Under the pieces are notes generated by a model. That model was not told the DNA's origin and did not search any database. It worked only from the letters and a program-made list of their open reading frames with translations. The position numbers and the translations under genes are program-made. A stretch of 64,000 bases of DNA. Origin: Neorhodopirellula pilleata. GTDB lineage: Bacteria; Planctomycetota; Planctomycetia; Pirellulales; Pirellulaceae. Positions 31,206 to 39,086 of the stretch are shown here, piece by piece (position 1 is the first letter of the stretch; every line of letters starts with the position of its first letter). The DNA lies in assembly GCF_007859915.1 (NCBI RefSeq), contig NZ_SJPM01000015.1, positions 62,719 to 126,718 of the forward strand. Reading direction: 5' to 3'.

Positions 31206-31679
31206 ATGCGTGAGACGCGACACGCGGCGGAGTCGCCAGCGTTTCAGGCTCTCTCATCAAGCGGGCACATGCACGATTACATCTTGAGTCGCGGCGAAGT
31301 CGTTGCGGCTGTCTTGGACGGGGCCGCCTACACCGACGCGGCGGCCGCCGCCGGCGTCAGCGTCAGCACGGCTTGGCGGTGGGTTCATCGCGACGCGGTC
31401 AATCCACCGCAACGCAAACCAAAGATTCCGGCCGCACGGGTGCGGAAAATCCGAAACATGATCGACGGCGGGGATCTTTCCTTGAGGCGGATCGCGATCG
31501 TCGTCGGTGTTCATCACTCGACGGTTTGCAAAATCCGCGACTCGATGACCGTCGGCGGTTATCGATCTCGGCCCGTTCGGTGTCGCGGCTGCGGTGCCAT
31601 CATCACGACTCAGGATTGCTTGTTATGCTCGACGCGATCGTCCGCTCTCGGTTCCTCCGGCTTTATCTCGTCACACTAA
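31206..31679 (+). CDS. Phage HTH DNA-binding protein with C-terminal zinc-ribbon motif
   Basis: The protein has 157 residues from the ATG at 31206. The frame runs farther upstream, but that start would overlap terS. Two helix-turn-helix segments are visible: YTDAAAAAGVSVSTAWRWV, then LSLRRIAIVVGVHHSTVCKI. CRGCGAIITTQDCLLC follows, a CxxC...CxxC metal site. The composition resembles transposase-like or terminase-like homeodomains. As first gene of the divergent plus operon it is a candidate late or operon regulator. Its last 55 bp overlap the next gene. Confidence 0.75.
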   Translation: MRETRHAAESPAFQALSSSGHMHDYILSRGEVVAAVLDGAAYTDAAAAAGVSVSTAWRWVHRDAVNPPQRKPKIPAARVRKIRNMIDGGDLSLRRIAIVVGVHHSTVCKIRDSMTVGGYRSRPVRCRGCGAIITTQDCLLCSTRSSALGSSGFISSH

Positions 31680-32653
31680 CGATCGTTTGCGTCGTCGGTT
31701 GCGAGATCGCACCCCCTCGGATCGCGATCACGCCTAAACCCGTCGACGAAATGCCGTCGTCGGTCAACTTGCCGGTTTCACTGCGTCAAACGAATTGGCT
31801 TTACGGCGGCGAAGGCTCTTGCGCCGTCGCTTCGCTCGTCTCGGTGCTTCGGTGGCAAAACAACCACGCCGCCGCCGAACGACTTCGAAAGCACTACGGC
31901 GGCGGCCAAACGGCGACCTCGATTCAAAACATCTGCAAGAGTGAACGATTGCCATACGTCGCGATCGATCGCCCCGGCGACGCTCGTTTCTTGCAATGGT
32001 GCAGCGACCACCGGCTCGGTGCGATCATTTGGTATTTGCCGGCTCACTGCTGCACGTTTTGCGGATTCGCGAAGTCCGGAAACGGCGACACCTACGCGAT
32101 CGTGCTCGACAACAACCGCGTTCAAACGCCGATCCGCGTCCCGGCCAACGAGTTCATTCGCGCTTGGCAAGGGTACGGCGGCTTTGCCCTTACTGTCCTG
32201 GGTACTCCGTTGCCCGCCCCCTTCTACGACCGGTGGAATCCATGCACCCGCCCCGATTCATGTCCCGACTTTTCGCCGCTTCCGCCTTTGCGTTTTTGCT
32301 CGTCTGTTGCGGCTCCGGATGCTTGCTCATTGGCGACAAGCCACGCGATCGAGCCGACGACAATTTCGCCCACCCGACCGACGAAACCGATAGCAACGGC
32401 TTCGGCGAGTGCAACGGCGATAACTGCCCGATCGATTGCAACGGTTCCGACTGTTCCGACTGCCCCGGCGGGAATTGCCCTAATCGCGGATCTTTCGAAG
32501 ACGATGACCCGGACGCCAAAGGCAGCACTCAATCGGCCAGCGACGAGCAACCTGATTCGACGGTTAACGCTTGCGAGTCGTGTCCTAGCTGCACGGTTGT
32601 TTCTCGAGTCGACCGACTCAACGAGAAGAAAACCGGTGCGTATCCATGCATGA
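31625..32653 (+). CDS. Lipoprotein with C39/papain-like cysteine peptidase domain
   Basis: The protein starts at the ATG at 31625 with a signal sequence ending in lipobox VVGC (Cys26), so it should be membrane-anchored outside the cytoplasm. A C39-like fold follows: RQTNW upstream of catalytic Cys in GEGSCAVAS, and AHCCTFCGF with VLDNN supplying His and Asp/Asn. The domain ends near YDRWNP (about residue 208). The frame then stays open a further 136 codons, overlapping the next lipoprotein in another frame. That Thr/Pro/Ala-rich tail looks like a shadow, so a stop may have been lost. Role unknown: lysis, entry or surface exclusion. Confidence 0.7.
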   Translation: MLDAIVRSRFLRLYLVTLTIVCVVGCEIAPPRIAITPKPVDEMPSSVNLPVSLRQTNWLYGGEGSCAVASLVSVLRWQNNHAAAERLRKHYGGGQTATSIQNICKSERLPYVAIDRPGDARFLQWCSDHRLGAIIWYLPAHCCTFCGFAKSGNGDTYAIVLDNNRVQTPIRVPANEFIRAWQGYGGFALTVLGTPLPAPFYDRWNPCTRPDSCPDFSPLPPLRFCSSVAAPDACSLATSHAIEPTTISPTRPTKPIATASASATAITARSIATVPTVPTAPAGIALIADLSKTMTRTPKAALNRPATSNLIRRLTLASRVLAARLFLESTDSTRRKPVRIHA

Positions 32654-32850
32654 GATGCCAACGGCCGACGGTCGGCGACGGTTGGCATAACCTCACCACT
32701 CCCGGCGGTGCGTCGGCGTTGATCTTGTGTCAAGATTGTTGGGACCGCACCACGCCGCGCGAGCGTCTCGGTTTCTTGAACGTCCACCTTCAACGCGTCG
32801 GCAAGTCAAACGATCCCGTCGCCGCCAAACTGCGAAACGCGATTCAATGA
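32242..32850 (+). CDS. Cysteine-rich lipoprotein with zinc-ribbon-like motifs
   Basis: The protein has 202 residues from the ATG at 32242, with signal MHPPRFMSRLFAASAFAFLL and lipobox GSGC. A remarkable Cys/Asp/Asn-rich run (CNGDNCPIDCNGSDC, then CPGGNC) is followed by paired CxxC motifs (CESCPSC, CMRC, CQDC). If exported, the cysteines could form disulphides or bind metal. The start lies out of frame inside the preceding lipoprotein frame, and the stop overlaps the next start as ATGA. No family is recognised. Confidence 0.7.
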   Translation: MHPPRFMSRLFAASAFAFLLVCCGSGCLLIGDKPRDRADDNFAHPTDETDSNGFGECNGDNCPIDCNGSDCSDCPGGNCPNRGSFEDDDPDAKGSTQSASDEQPDSTVNACESCPSCTVVSRVDRLNEKKTGAYPCMRCQRPTVGDGWHNLTTPGGASALILCQDCWDRTTPRERLGFLNVHLQRVGKSNDPVAAKLRNAIQ

Positions 32851-33620
32851 AGCAGCTCGCTATCAAGTCCGTTCTTGGCGTCGTTTGGGTCGCGTGTCTC
32901 GTCTTTATCGACTCCGGCCATGGAACGCCAGGCCCTTTTGATTTCGTCGCCTTCATAGTCGGCAGCGTTTCGGCTTTGTCGTTCTGTTGGGTAGCGAGAA
33001 ACGATAGCCGTGCGATCGGGATCGACCTTGTCGTGATCACGGTCGTTTCGGTCATTCTCGCGTCGACGGCCGACGCCCAAACGATGCCACCACGGCCGGC
33101 GAAGTATCAACTCGTCTTGGTCGACGAGCCGCCCGGCGTTGCCGATTGGTTCCGCGATCACGACGGCTTGCTCGCTCTCGCCAAACGATGCGATTGCTCG
33201 AGACTTCAATCTCGCAGCGATCTTTTTCGTTATCGCTATGCGAAGTCGATGCCGTCCGGATCGAGCCCGCCGGCGATCGTTTTCGCTCGTCCGGATTCCG
33301 GCGTTCTTTACGTTGCGACTCGCGACACGTTGCCGACGTCGGCCGATGCTCTTTATGCCGAGCTGCAGGCGTCATATCGTTTAGCCGGCGAAGGCCCTCA
33401 CGCGAGCGAGATCTCGGCTCAGCGCGGCGACCGATGGCGGCCCGGCGATCGCTTGCGCGACACTCGCGATAAACTCGACACAGCCGGCGTCGCGATCGAC
33501 CAGCTCGGCGAGATCGTCGCGCAGCTTCGCGAATCGACTTGGTTACTTAACGCGATCGCGGCCGGTTTGGCCGTCTTGATCGCAAACGCTCTCACCTCTC
33601 CCCGTGCCTCTCGATCATGA
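32847..33620 (+). CDS. Phage membrane protein with thioredoxin-like segment
   Basis: The protein has 257 residues from the ATG at 32847. Three N-terminal membrane segments (about 5-22, 30-48, 58-72) are followed by a soluble region with a thioredoxin-fold feel (PPAIVFARPDSGVLYVATRD) but no CxxC. A coiled coil and a C-terminal membrane segment (LLNAIAAGLAVLIANAL) complete it. It is coupled by 4-bp overlaps on both sides. Envelope function is likely; the call rests on topology only. Confidence 0.65.
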   Translation: MKQLAIKSVLGVVWVACLVFIDSGHGTPGPFDFVAFIVGSVSALSFCWVARNDSRAIGIDLVVITVVSVILASTADAQTMPPRPAKYQLVLVDEPPGVADWFRDHDGLLALAKRCDCSRLQSRSDLFRYRYAKSMPSGSSPPAIVFARPDSGVLYVATRDTLPTSADALYAELQASYRLAGEGPHASEISAQRGDRWRPGDRLRDTRDKLDTAGVAIDQLGEIVAQLRESTWLLNAIAAGLAVLIANALTSPRASRS

Positions 33621-33940
33621 CTATTACGCTAATCGTTTTCGCCTCGGTCCTTCTCGGTGTTATCGCGATTCGTCGCGGCATTCCGCAACGCATTTTCGGT
33701 GCATTGTTTGGTACGCCAGGCGTTCCCGGCCAATCGGCCGCCGCCGTCGCTCCGTCGCTCGTCGACCCGTGGGAAACTCGCATCGTCGCCGACGCCCTCG
33801 AGGCCCGTCGACGCGAGAAGAAACTCGACGCCGTGTTCGACGAGCTCGCCGAAGTGATCAACAACCGGCCGAAGGCGAACGTCCCGGCCAGTGTCGCCGC
33901 CGAGCCGCCCGCGAAAGCGGATTCATCCTCCGTCGTTTGA
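33617..33940 (+). CDS. Small single-pass membrane phage protein
   Basis: The 107-residue protein has one N-terminal membrane segment (TITLIVFASVLLGVIAI), a proline/glycine linker and a charged helix (ADALEARRREKKLDAVFDEL). It is coupled to the previous gene by ATGA. The layout, an N-terminal anchor with cytoplasmic or periplasmic coiled coil, could suit a spanin- or holin-associated protein, but there is no family match by eye. Confidence 0.6.
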   Translation: MTITLIVFASVLLGVIAIRRGIPQRIFGALFGTPGVPGQSAAAVAPSLVDPWETRIVADALEARRREKKLDAVFDELAEVINNRPKANVPASVAAEPPAKADSSSVV

Positions 33941-33949
33941 TCGTTCGCG

Positions 33950-34297
33950 ATGGCGGTTCCTGAAGCTCGCAAGTCGTGCGTGATTTGTCGCCGCTCGCAT
34001 ATCGGCCGTGGTTCACGCTGCGACGCCTGCAGGGGAACCCGCCAAGCAATCACGCCGGCCGTCGAGGCCCGCCCCACCGCCGCCCGTCGCGGCTACGGCC
34101 GCAATTGGCGACGAGCCGCGAAAGAGTTCTTAGCCGAACCCGCTAACCACATTTGCAAAGAATGCGGCGAACGGATCGCGAGCCAAGTCGACCACATCGT
34201 CCCCCATCGCGGCGACCCAAAACTCTTTTGGTCCCGATCGAATTGGCAAGGCCTTTGCCATTCGTGCCACTCAAGAAAAACCGCTCGAGGAGCGTAG
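33950..34297 (+). CDS. HNH endonuclease
   Basis: The 115-residue protein has metal ligands CVICRR and CDACRG near the N-terminus. The HNH core follows: HICKECGERIASQVDHIVPH, then NWQGLCHSCHSRKT, with the DH, N and CxxC positions all present. Phage HNH proteins of this type commonly work with terminase during packaging. Here the gene is on the opposite strand to terS/terL, about 3 kb away. Confidence 0.9.
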   Translation: MAVPEARKSCVICRRSHIGRGSRCDACRGTRQAITPAVEARPTAARRGYGRNWRRAAKEFLAEPANHICKECGERIASQVDHIVPHRGDPKLFWSRSNWQGLCHSCHSRKTARGA

Positions 34298-34300
34298 GCG

Positions 34301-35074
34301 ATGGCTGTTAATTGCTTGGCTCCTGGGTCTTGCTGCGGTTGCGTCATCCAAACGCATGAGCTCGCGCGAAAGGTGTCCAAGAAACCGATTCGAATCTATT
34401 CGCTTTATCGTCACGAGTGGAGCGAGACCACGCGTTTTCGAATCGGCTACCTCGTTACGCAATACCTCACGCCGGCCGATGATCCGTTCGGATTGCTCGG
34501 GCTTTATTCGAGCAATTACCAGTGGGACCCGTGGCAAACGTCGGCGACGTCGAGTCATCTCGAGACCGGAACGCTCGACGACGTCGTCGCGGTTTACGAT
34601 GGTTCGAATGTTGACACCGGTTTCATCACGATCGAGTTTGGATTCGACTACTCGCGGCCGGTCATCGAAACGCCGGGGCCGCATCCGACCGACCCGACGC
34701 TAGGTCTTCTCACTCGATCGCAACCTATGAAGCAATCCGATCGACACGTTAGCCTCGGTTCCTTTCGGTCGGTCGCGGTTCTCGACTTCGATTCCGTTTG
34801 GTATTCGTCTCCCGATCCGACAACGGTCTTCATTGAATCGGGCGGAACGGGACTCACGGCCGCCGAACTTATCGAGCCTCGGGACTGGGCCTCGGTGTTC
34901 TCCGCGTCGCCTACCATCATCGACCCCGATAAATTTCTCGTTCCAACGCCGGGACAAGACTTTTCAACCGTCGCGGACGCGATCAACGCGGCCGCCGCCG
35001 GCGTTGACGTCACGACCCGGCGTTCGATCGACCCAATTAACCTCAATGGACCCCGGAGCGTGATTCTACTTTGA
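34301..35074 (+). CDS. Hypothetical phage protein, candidate minor tail/adsorption protein
   Basis: The 257-residue protein has a Cys-rich start (CLAPGSCCGCVI) and beta-rich, acidic remaining sequence (TGFITIEFGFDYSRPV). It begins 4 bp after the HNH stop and its stop overlaps the next gene. With the 545-residue neighbour it may supply the tail-tip proteins missing from the structural block. This is a positional inference. Confidence 0.6.
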   Translation: MAVNCLAPGSCCGCVIQTHELARKVSKKPIRIYSLYRHEWSETTRFRIGYLVTQYLTPADDPFGLLGLYSSNYQWDPWQTSATSSHLETGTLDDVVAVYDGSNVDTGFITIEFGFDYSRPVIETPGPHPTDPTLGLLTRSQPMKQSDRHVSLGSFRSVAVLDFDSVWYSSPDPTTVFIESGGTGLTAAELIEPRDWASVFSASPTIIDPDKFLVPTPGQDFSTVADAINAAAAGVDVTTRRSIDPINLNGPRSVILL

Positions 35075-36708
35075 CCGCTTTTCGAAACTTCGCTTACGTC
35101 GCGGATTATCTTCATTCGCCGACGCTCGAATCGATCGACGTCGACGGCGTTCATAAGTTACAGACTCGATCGGCGTTGCCTTCGATCCCGATTAAGATTG
35201 ATGCGTCGTCGATGCGTATGATCGAGTTCCTTGATCCAACGTCCGGCGATGTCTTATCGACGATCGAGATCCGGACCGCCGACGATCAAAGCGACCTATA
35301 CGTCGACAACGTTCTCGTTAGAACGATCAACCTTCAATCCCAAACGTTCGGATCGATCATCTTGCGTTCGGGATCGCTGCAGATTCACGGCGTCAACTTC
35401 CGCAGGATCGGCGACGTTGTTTTCGACGACTTCGACGCGGCCGCCGATCCTCACGAGCTCGACGAGTTCGGAGATCCGATCGCGGATCATTACACGGGCT
35501 CGCTCGATCTCCCGGTCGACTGGGCGAACCGATCGATCCTCTTGCGAGTGACGCCGTACACGCCGGCCGATCCTTGGAGCGAACTCGAGACTTGGCCGAC
35601 GATCACCGTTTCGCAGATTCGCGACCCTCGCGTCGATAATCGCCAGGACTGCCCCGACGCGGTGATCTGTCCGTTATTCGCTCCGTTCGGCGTCGCCGGT
35701 TGGCGGCTTGAATCGCAGACTATCGATCGGTCCGGATCTCGCGACGAGATCCTTCGCGAGATCTTCCAGAAATTCGATCACTGCGAAACGGCGATCGATC
35801 AGCTCGTTAGAACGTCGCCGACGGCGGCCGTCCAATTGCACGCAACCGGAGCGGGTTTCGACGACGGCTCCGGCGTCCAAACGGTCGAGTTCTTCGGGGC
35901 GAAGATCGCACCCGACGCGATCGCCAGCGTCGACCTATTCGACGCGTCGACGCAATTGCGATTCGAGGAAACGGCCGGAAAGTTATTCGCGATCGCTGAC
36001 GTCGTGTTCAGGTATCCCGCCGGCGTCGCCGAGCGATCGCCGGTCGGTGCGTTAGAGACCGACGACTTGAGCGAGATTCGATCGATCACGCCACTTGGGA
36101 TCGGCCTCGACTTAATGGGCGGCGTTGTTGCTCAAAGTCCCGACGTCGTGTTCTCGAGCCTATCGTCGATGCCGGCCGATGTCACGTATTTGCAAACGCC
36201 GGTCGGCTCGATTCAATTCGTCGAGGACAAGGCTTACGATCACAGCGTATCGCTTAACCTTAACTTTCGATCCGCTTCGGCAACCTTTCGTCGCGAGATC
36301 TTGGCGACCGATACGTCGATCGAGTTCACGGCCGACGACCTTGACGGCGATATCGTCGACACGGATTCGCTCGAGGTATTGAACCCGGCCGCGTTGCCGT
36401 ACTTCCGGCCGACCGCTCTCGAGTTTCGCGGCCTTCGTGTCTACGCTCTCGTCGTTAGCGTTTTCGGGTTCGGCAGCTCGGCGCAAGTCGAAGAGCAGGC
36501 TTTTAACGCCTACGCGATTGACACGAACGCCTTCGAGTCGGTCACTCTTCCGAACAACGTCTATTTCGCCGAGTTTGGTCCCGGTCAAGAGATCGACGGT
36601 TTCGATCGTTATCGACTTGGCGGCGGTTGGCGCGAGTGGCGATTTTTGCCGACGTTCGCGGCCGAGACGCTCGATCTAACTTCGTTGCGAATGCGGTTCG
36701 CGAGATGA
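35071..36708 (+). CDS. Large beta-rich hypothetical protein, candidate baseplate/tail-tip protein
   Basis: The protein has 545 residues if translation begins at the TTG at 35071, which overlaps the previous stop; no ATG or GTG lies close. It is acidic and beta-rich, with repeated short strand/loop patterns (GSIILRSGSLQIHGVNFRRI) and a C-terminal GGGWREWRFLP. There is no membrane segment. Size and composition suit a tail or surface protein. It is coupled to the next gene by ATGA. Confidence 0.6.
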   Translation: MTAFRNFAYVADYLHSPTLESIDVDGVHKLQTRSALPSIPIKIDASSMRMIEFLDPTSGDVLSTIEIRTADDQSDLYVDNVLVRTINLQSQTFGSIILRSGSLQIHGVNFRRIGDVVFDDFDAAADPHELDEFGDPIADHYTGSLDLPVDWANRSILLRVTPYTPADPWSELETWPTITVSQIRDPRVDNRQDCPDAVICPLFAPFGVAGWRLESQTIDRSGSRDEILREIFQKFDHCETAIDQLVRTSPTAAVQLHATGAGFDDGSGVQTVEFFGAKIAPDAIASVDLFDASTQLRFEETAGKLFAIADVVFRYPAGVAERSPVGALETDDLSEIRSITPLGIGLDLMGGVVAQSPDVVFSSLSSMPADVTYLQTPVGSIQFVEDKAYDHSVSLNLNFRSASATFRREILATDTSIEFTADDLDGDIVDTDSLEVLNPAALPYFRPTALEFRGLRVYALVVSVFGFGSSAQVEEQAFNAYAIDTNAFESVTLPNNVYFAEFGPGQEIDGFDRYRLGGGWREWRFLPTFAAETLDLTSLRMRFAR

Positions 36709-36932
36709 TCGCACGCGGGCCGATCGATCGCGATCACTTCAAGCGATCGCATCCGATATGCCTTTCGAATCAATGCCAACACTTCGGACCTTATAACGAC
36801 GACGGCGACTCCGGATGTCTTTTGCTTCGCGAGCTTTTCAACGTTTGCCCCTCGCGAATCGGTCAACACTTACTGCACGGCGGCGGATGCGTTAACGACC
36901 CGCCGCTCTTCCCGCCGGCGTCGGCCGATTAG
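36705..36932 (+). CDS. Small cysteine-rich hypothetical phage protein
   Basis: The protein has 75 residues from the ATG at 36705, overlapping the previous stop by 4 bp. Six cysteines include CLSNQCQHFG, GCLLL, VC and GGGCVNDPP, suggesting a small metal-binding or disulphide fold. The gene ends with a 4-bp overlap with the convergent early operon (stop codons share TTAG, 36929-36932). Confidence 0.6.
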   Translation: MIARGPIDRDHFKRSHPICLSNQCQHFGPYNDDGDSGCLLLRELFNVCPSRIGQHLLHGGGCVNDPPLFPPASAD

Positions 36933-37210
36933 CCTTGACCCATTCGGGCCTTCTTCTTTCGCCAATCTTCGACGATTTGGCGGGCTTCGGCGATGCTCAT
37001 CGTTGCGCCTTCGCCGGAGTCGACCAGGACGTCGTTCTCGAGGATCAACCAATCGCCCGTGCTCCATATCTCGACGACCCAAAAACGACGACCAGGCGGC
37101 TTGTAAGCCGACGCGTCATAAGTCGACGGATCGGGCAACGGCAACAGCTCGCCGCTGAACCCGTAGCATTGCTTCCGCCACTCGAGGAACGGCTTTTCGT
37201 TCTTTCTCAT
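36929..37210 (-). CDS. Hypothetical early phage protein, last of the early operon
   Basis: The protein has 93 residues from the ATG at 37210 (MRKNEKPFLEW), coupled by a 4-bp overlap with the gene upstream. It contains FWVVEIWSTGDWLILENDVLV, a short beta-hairpin-like segment, then a helical IAEARQIVEDWRKKK. No motif is recognised. An upstream extension was rejected because it overlaps the preceding gene. Confidence 0.6.
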   Translation of the reverse strand: MRKNEKPFLEWRKQCYGFSGELLPLPDPSTYDASAYKPPGRRFWVVEIWSTGDWLILENDVLVDSGEGATMSIAEARQIVEDWRKKKARMGQG

Positions 37211-37656
37211 CCTAGGCAACCTTCGTTCGATTGCGAGTCGAGCTCGATCGCCTTGGCAAGCCACAGCAACGCCTGACGCGTTCGGCGATTGCGACCGCCG
37301 CCGATCCCCGTTCGAATCCGAATCGATGGGAACGGGTCCAGGTTCTCGGCGGTCCTCTCCTCGTCATGGTACGCGTGCATTCCCACGTACACATCACCTT
37401 GGTTATCGACCATGACGTTCATTTGAGACCCGCAGCGATTCCCGTCGTCGTCGCATAGGATCTCATATCGTTTCATCGCCTCGAGGCCTTCCGGCCAATG
37501 AGGTTTGAAAACCTTCGGTTCCTTCATGGCCGCTCGTTTCTCGGCATATTCAAGGCGAATCCCCATTAACGTCACTCGATCGTGAATCATTCCAACGGGT
37601 ACGTTGTAAGTGTCGAGCACTTTGTGAGCTGACTTCTCGCTAAGACTTCGCGTCAT
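37207..37656 (-). CDS. Hypothetical early phage protein
   Basis: The 149-residue protein has CDDDGNRCGSQMNVMVDNQG with two cysteines in a possible metal site, and a C-terminal basic helix (NRRTRQALLWLAKAIEL). It has no membrane segment. It is coupled by ATGA overlaps to both neighbours. Function unknown. Confidence 0.6.
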   Translation of the reverse strand: MTRSLSEKSAHKVLDTYNVPVGMIHDRVTLMGIRLEYAEKRAAMKEPKVFKPHWPEGLEAMKRYEILCDDDGNRCGSQMNVMVDNQGDVYVGMHAYHDEERTAENLDPFPSIRIRTGIGGGRNRRTRQALLWLAKAIELDSQSNEGCLG

Positions 37657-37967
37657 TGCCCCACCCCTAGTTCCTTCAGAGCGTTCGCGATTCCTTCGGT
37701 CGTTTGATCGAGATTGTTTTCGTTGTATTCAACGAATCGATCGACCACTCTCGCGAGCTTCTCCGGGATCTTCGTTCCCGGTCTCACTACCGCAATGATC
37801 GGCTTATCTAGCAAGACGGCGATTCCAGTCTCGACGGCAAACTTCACATCGAACTTGCTAGGATCGGACGCGATCGAGACGACCACGCGAGAGCGTTCGA
37901 TCATTGGTATCAGCTCTTTTCGGATTCGAAAAAACCAACGTTGAAAATCCTGATTTGCTTTAGTCAC
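37653..37967 (-). CDS. Small nucleotide-ligand fold protein (TIR or nucleoside deoxyribosyltransferase-like)
   Basis: This 104-residue protein has a compact alpha/beta pattern: VVVSIASDPSKFDVKFAVE, GIAVLLDKPIIAVVRPGTKI, then PEKLARVVDRFVEYNENN. The alternation of hydrophobic strands with an acidic helix after strand 1 resembles small TIR/NDT-fold proteins seen in other phages. The catalytic glutamate cannot be fixed by eye. It might act on nucleotides or signal molecules; no experimental function is implied. It is coupled to the previous gene by 4 bp. Confidence 0.6.
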   Translation of the reverse strand: MTKANQDFQRWFFRIRKELIPMIERSRVVVSIASDPSKFDVKFAVETGIAVLLDKPIIAVVRPGTKIPEKLARVVDRFVEYNENNLDQTTEGIANALKELGVGQ

Positions 37968-37985
37968 CGGGTTGCTTCCCTTTGG

Positions 37986-39086
37986 TTAGCGGATCGATAC
38001 CAGCTCGGCGAACAGTCGCCGCGCTGCGGTTTGGGTGGTTCGTTCGTTGGGTCGGGTCTGCACCGGGGCGGCTTTCACGCTTGCGGCGATCGCGGCGTCG
38101 TGATCGCTCTTGACACGCCGCACCGGTGGGACGGCCGGATAGCCGTTTTTCATCCGGACGCGTGAGAGCAGGCGAGCCAGGCCGTCAGAATCGAGCTCTA
38201 GGCGTTCGGCCAGCTTGCACCGAAACAGGCCGACGCGAGATCGCTTGCCGAAGTCACGAGCGACCCGGGCGGCCGTCATCGCATCGGCTTCGGCGATCAG
38301 GCCGGCGTCGAGGGCGGCGGCGACTCGCCAAACGGTTTGAACATCGCCGGCCGGCCATTCGTTCCGAGACCCGAGAGCGTCGAGGAGTCGGACGCACGTC
38401 GGCACGGTCGCGTCGGCCGTGGTCGAAAATTCCAACCTCGAAAATTCATGGTCCTCCGCGCCCTCGGTTTTGCCTTTCGGTTCGCCATCCTCAAGGAAGA
38501 GAGGACCGGAATCTTTAGGAAAGGAATATAAAGCAGTTTGATTTTTGATTTGTCCCGGTTCTGTCCGGGTCAGTGTCCCGGTTCTGTCCGGCCCATTGTC
38601 CGGGTCAGTGTCCGGGCCGTTGTCCGGGTCAGTGTCCGGCTTTTGCGCTCGCTCCAAGAGCGGCGAATCGCCGACGATCACGGCCCGGTTTAGCTCGATC
38701 GTCAGTCGCGATTTGTGGCCGCGCCCGCGTCGGCCGCTTGGGACGACACACTCGAACGTCACCATCCCGTCGGCCTGCAGCTCGGCGAGCGCACGGCGGA
38801 CGATCCGGCGGCGGGATTCGATGTTGTCGCTCGATGTTGCCAACTCGCGATCGCTCGCGAGTCGATCGAGCTCCCACTCGATCGACTCCCAACCGGTCGC
38901 GACCTTGGCGATGATGATCCCGACGGACCAGTAGGACGTTCCCTCGGTGTAGCCGGCTCGCTCGAGGCAATCCTTCATCGCGGCGATTCGTTCGCGACAG
39001 AGTCGCTTACGCGTTTCCGCTTCGCGTTGGGCCTCCTCGGCCGCGTCGATCAACGGCCGTTCGCTTCCATTCGTTCCACGCGTCAA
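37986..39086 (-). CDS. Winged-helix replication-initiator-like protein containing internal iterons
   Basis: The 366-residue protein has an N-terminal helical region, then a winged-helix-like segment (IVRRALAELQADGMVTFE). A repeated linker (DPDNGPDTDPDNGP) and a C-terminal helical, basic region follow. The linker is encoded by eight TGTCC(C/G)GG repeats with an adjacent A/T-rich stretch, as in lambda O where the origin lies in the initiator gene. It is coupled to the next gene upstream by 4 bp. It is a replication protein by architecture and location; not proven. Confidence 0.65.
   Translation of the reverse strand: MTRGTNGSERPLIDAAEEAQREAETRKRLCRERIAAMKDCLERAGYTEGTSYWSVGIIIAKVATGWESIEWELDRLASDRELATSSDNIESRRRIVRRALAELQADGMVTFECVVPSGRRGRGHKSRLTIELNRAVIVGDSPLLERAQKPDTDPDNGPDTDPDNGPDRTGTLTRTEPGQIKNQTALYSFPKDSGPLFLEDGEPKGKTEGAEDHEFSRLEFSTTADATVPTCVRLLDALGSRNEWPAGDVQTVWRVAAALDAGLIAEADAMTAARVARDFGKRSRVGLFRCKLAERLELDSDGLARLLSRVRMKNGYPAVPPVRRVKSDHDAAIAASVKAAPVQTRPNERTTQTAARRLFAELVSIR
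38498..38641. other. Putative phage replication origin: iterons plus A/T-rich stretch
   Basis: TGTCC(C/G)GG occurs eight times between 38552 and 38641, with starts 11-12 bp apart, about one helical turn. Directly beside it, 38498-38551 is A/T-rich (TTTAGGAAAGGAATATAAAG...). The combination matches lambda-type origins: initiator-binding iterons next to an unwinding region inside the initiator gene. Confidence 0.6.

Noticed and set aside
38552..38641. CRISPR-like short repeats
   Set aside because: Repeats of 8 bp spaced 11-12 bp have no unique spacers of CRISPR length and lie inside a coding frame; iterons explain them better. No CRISPR array or cas gene was seen in the window.
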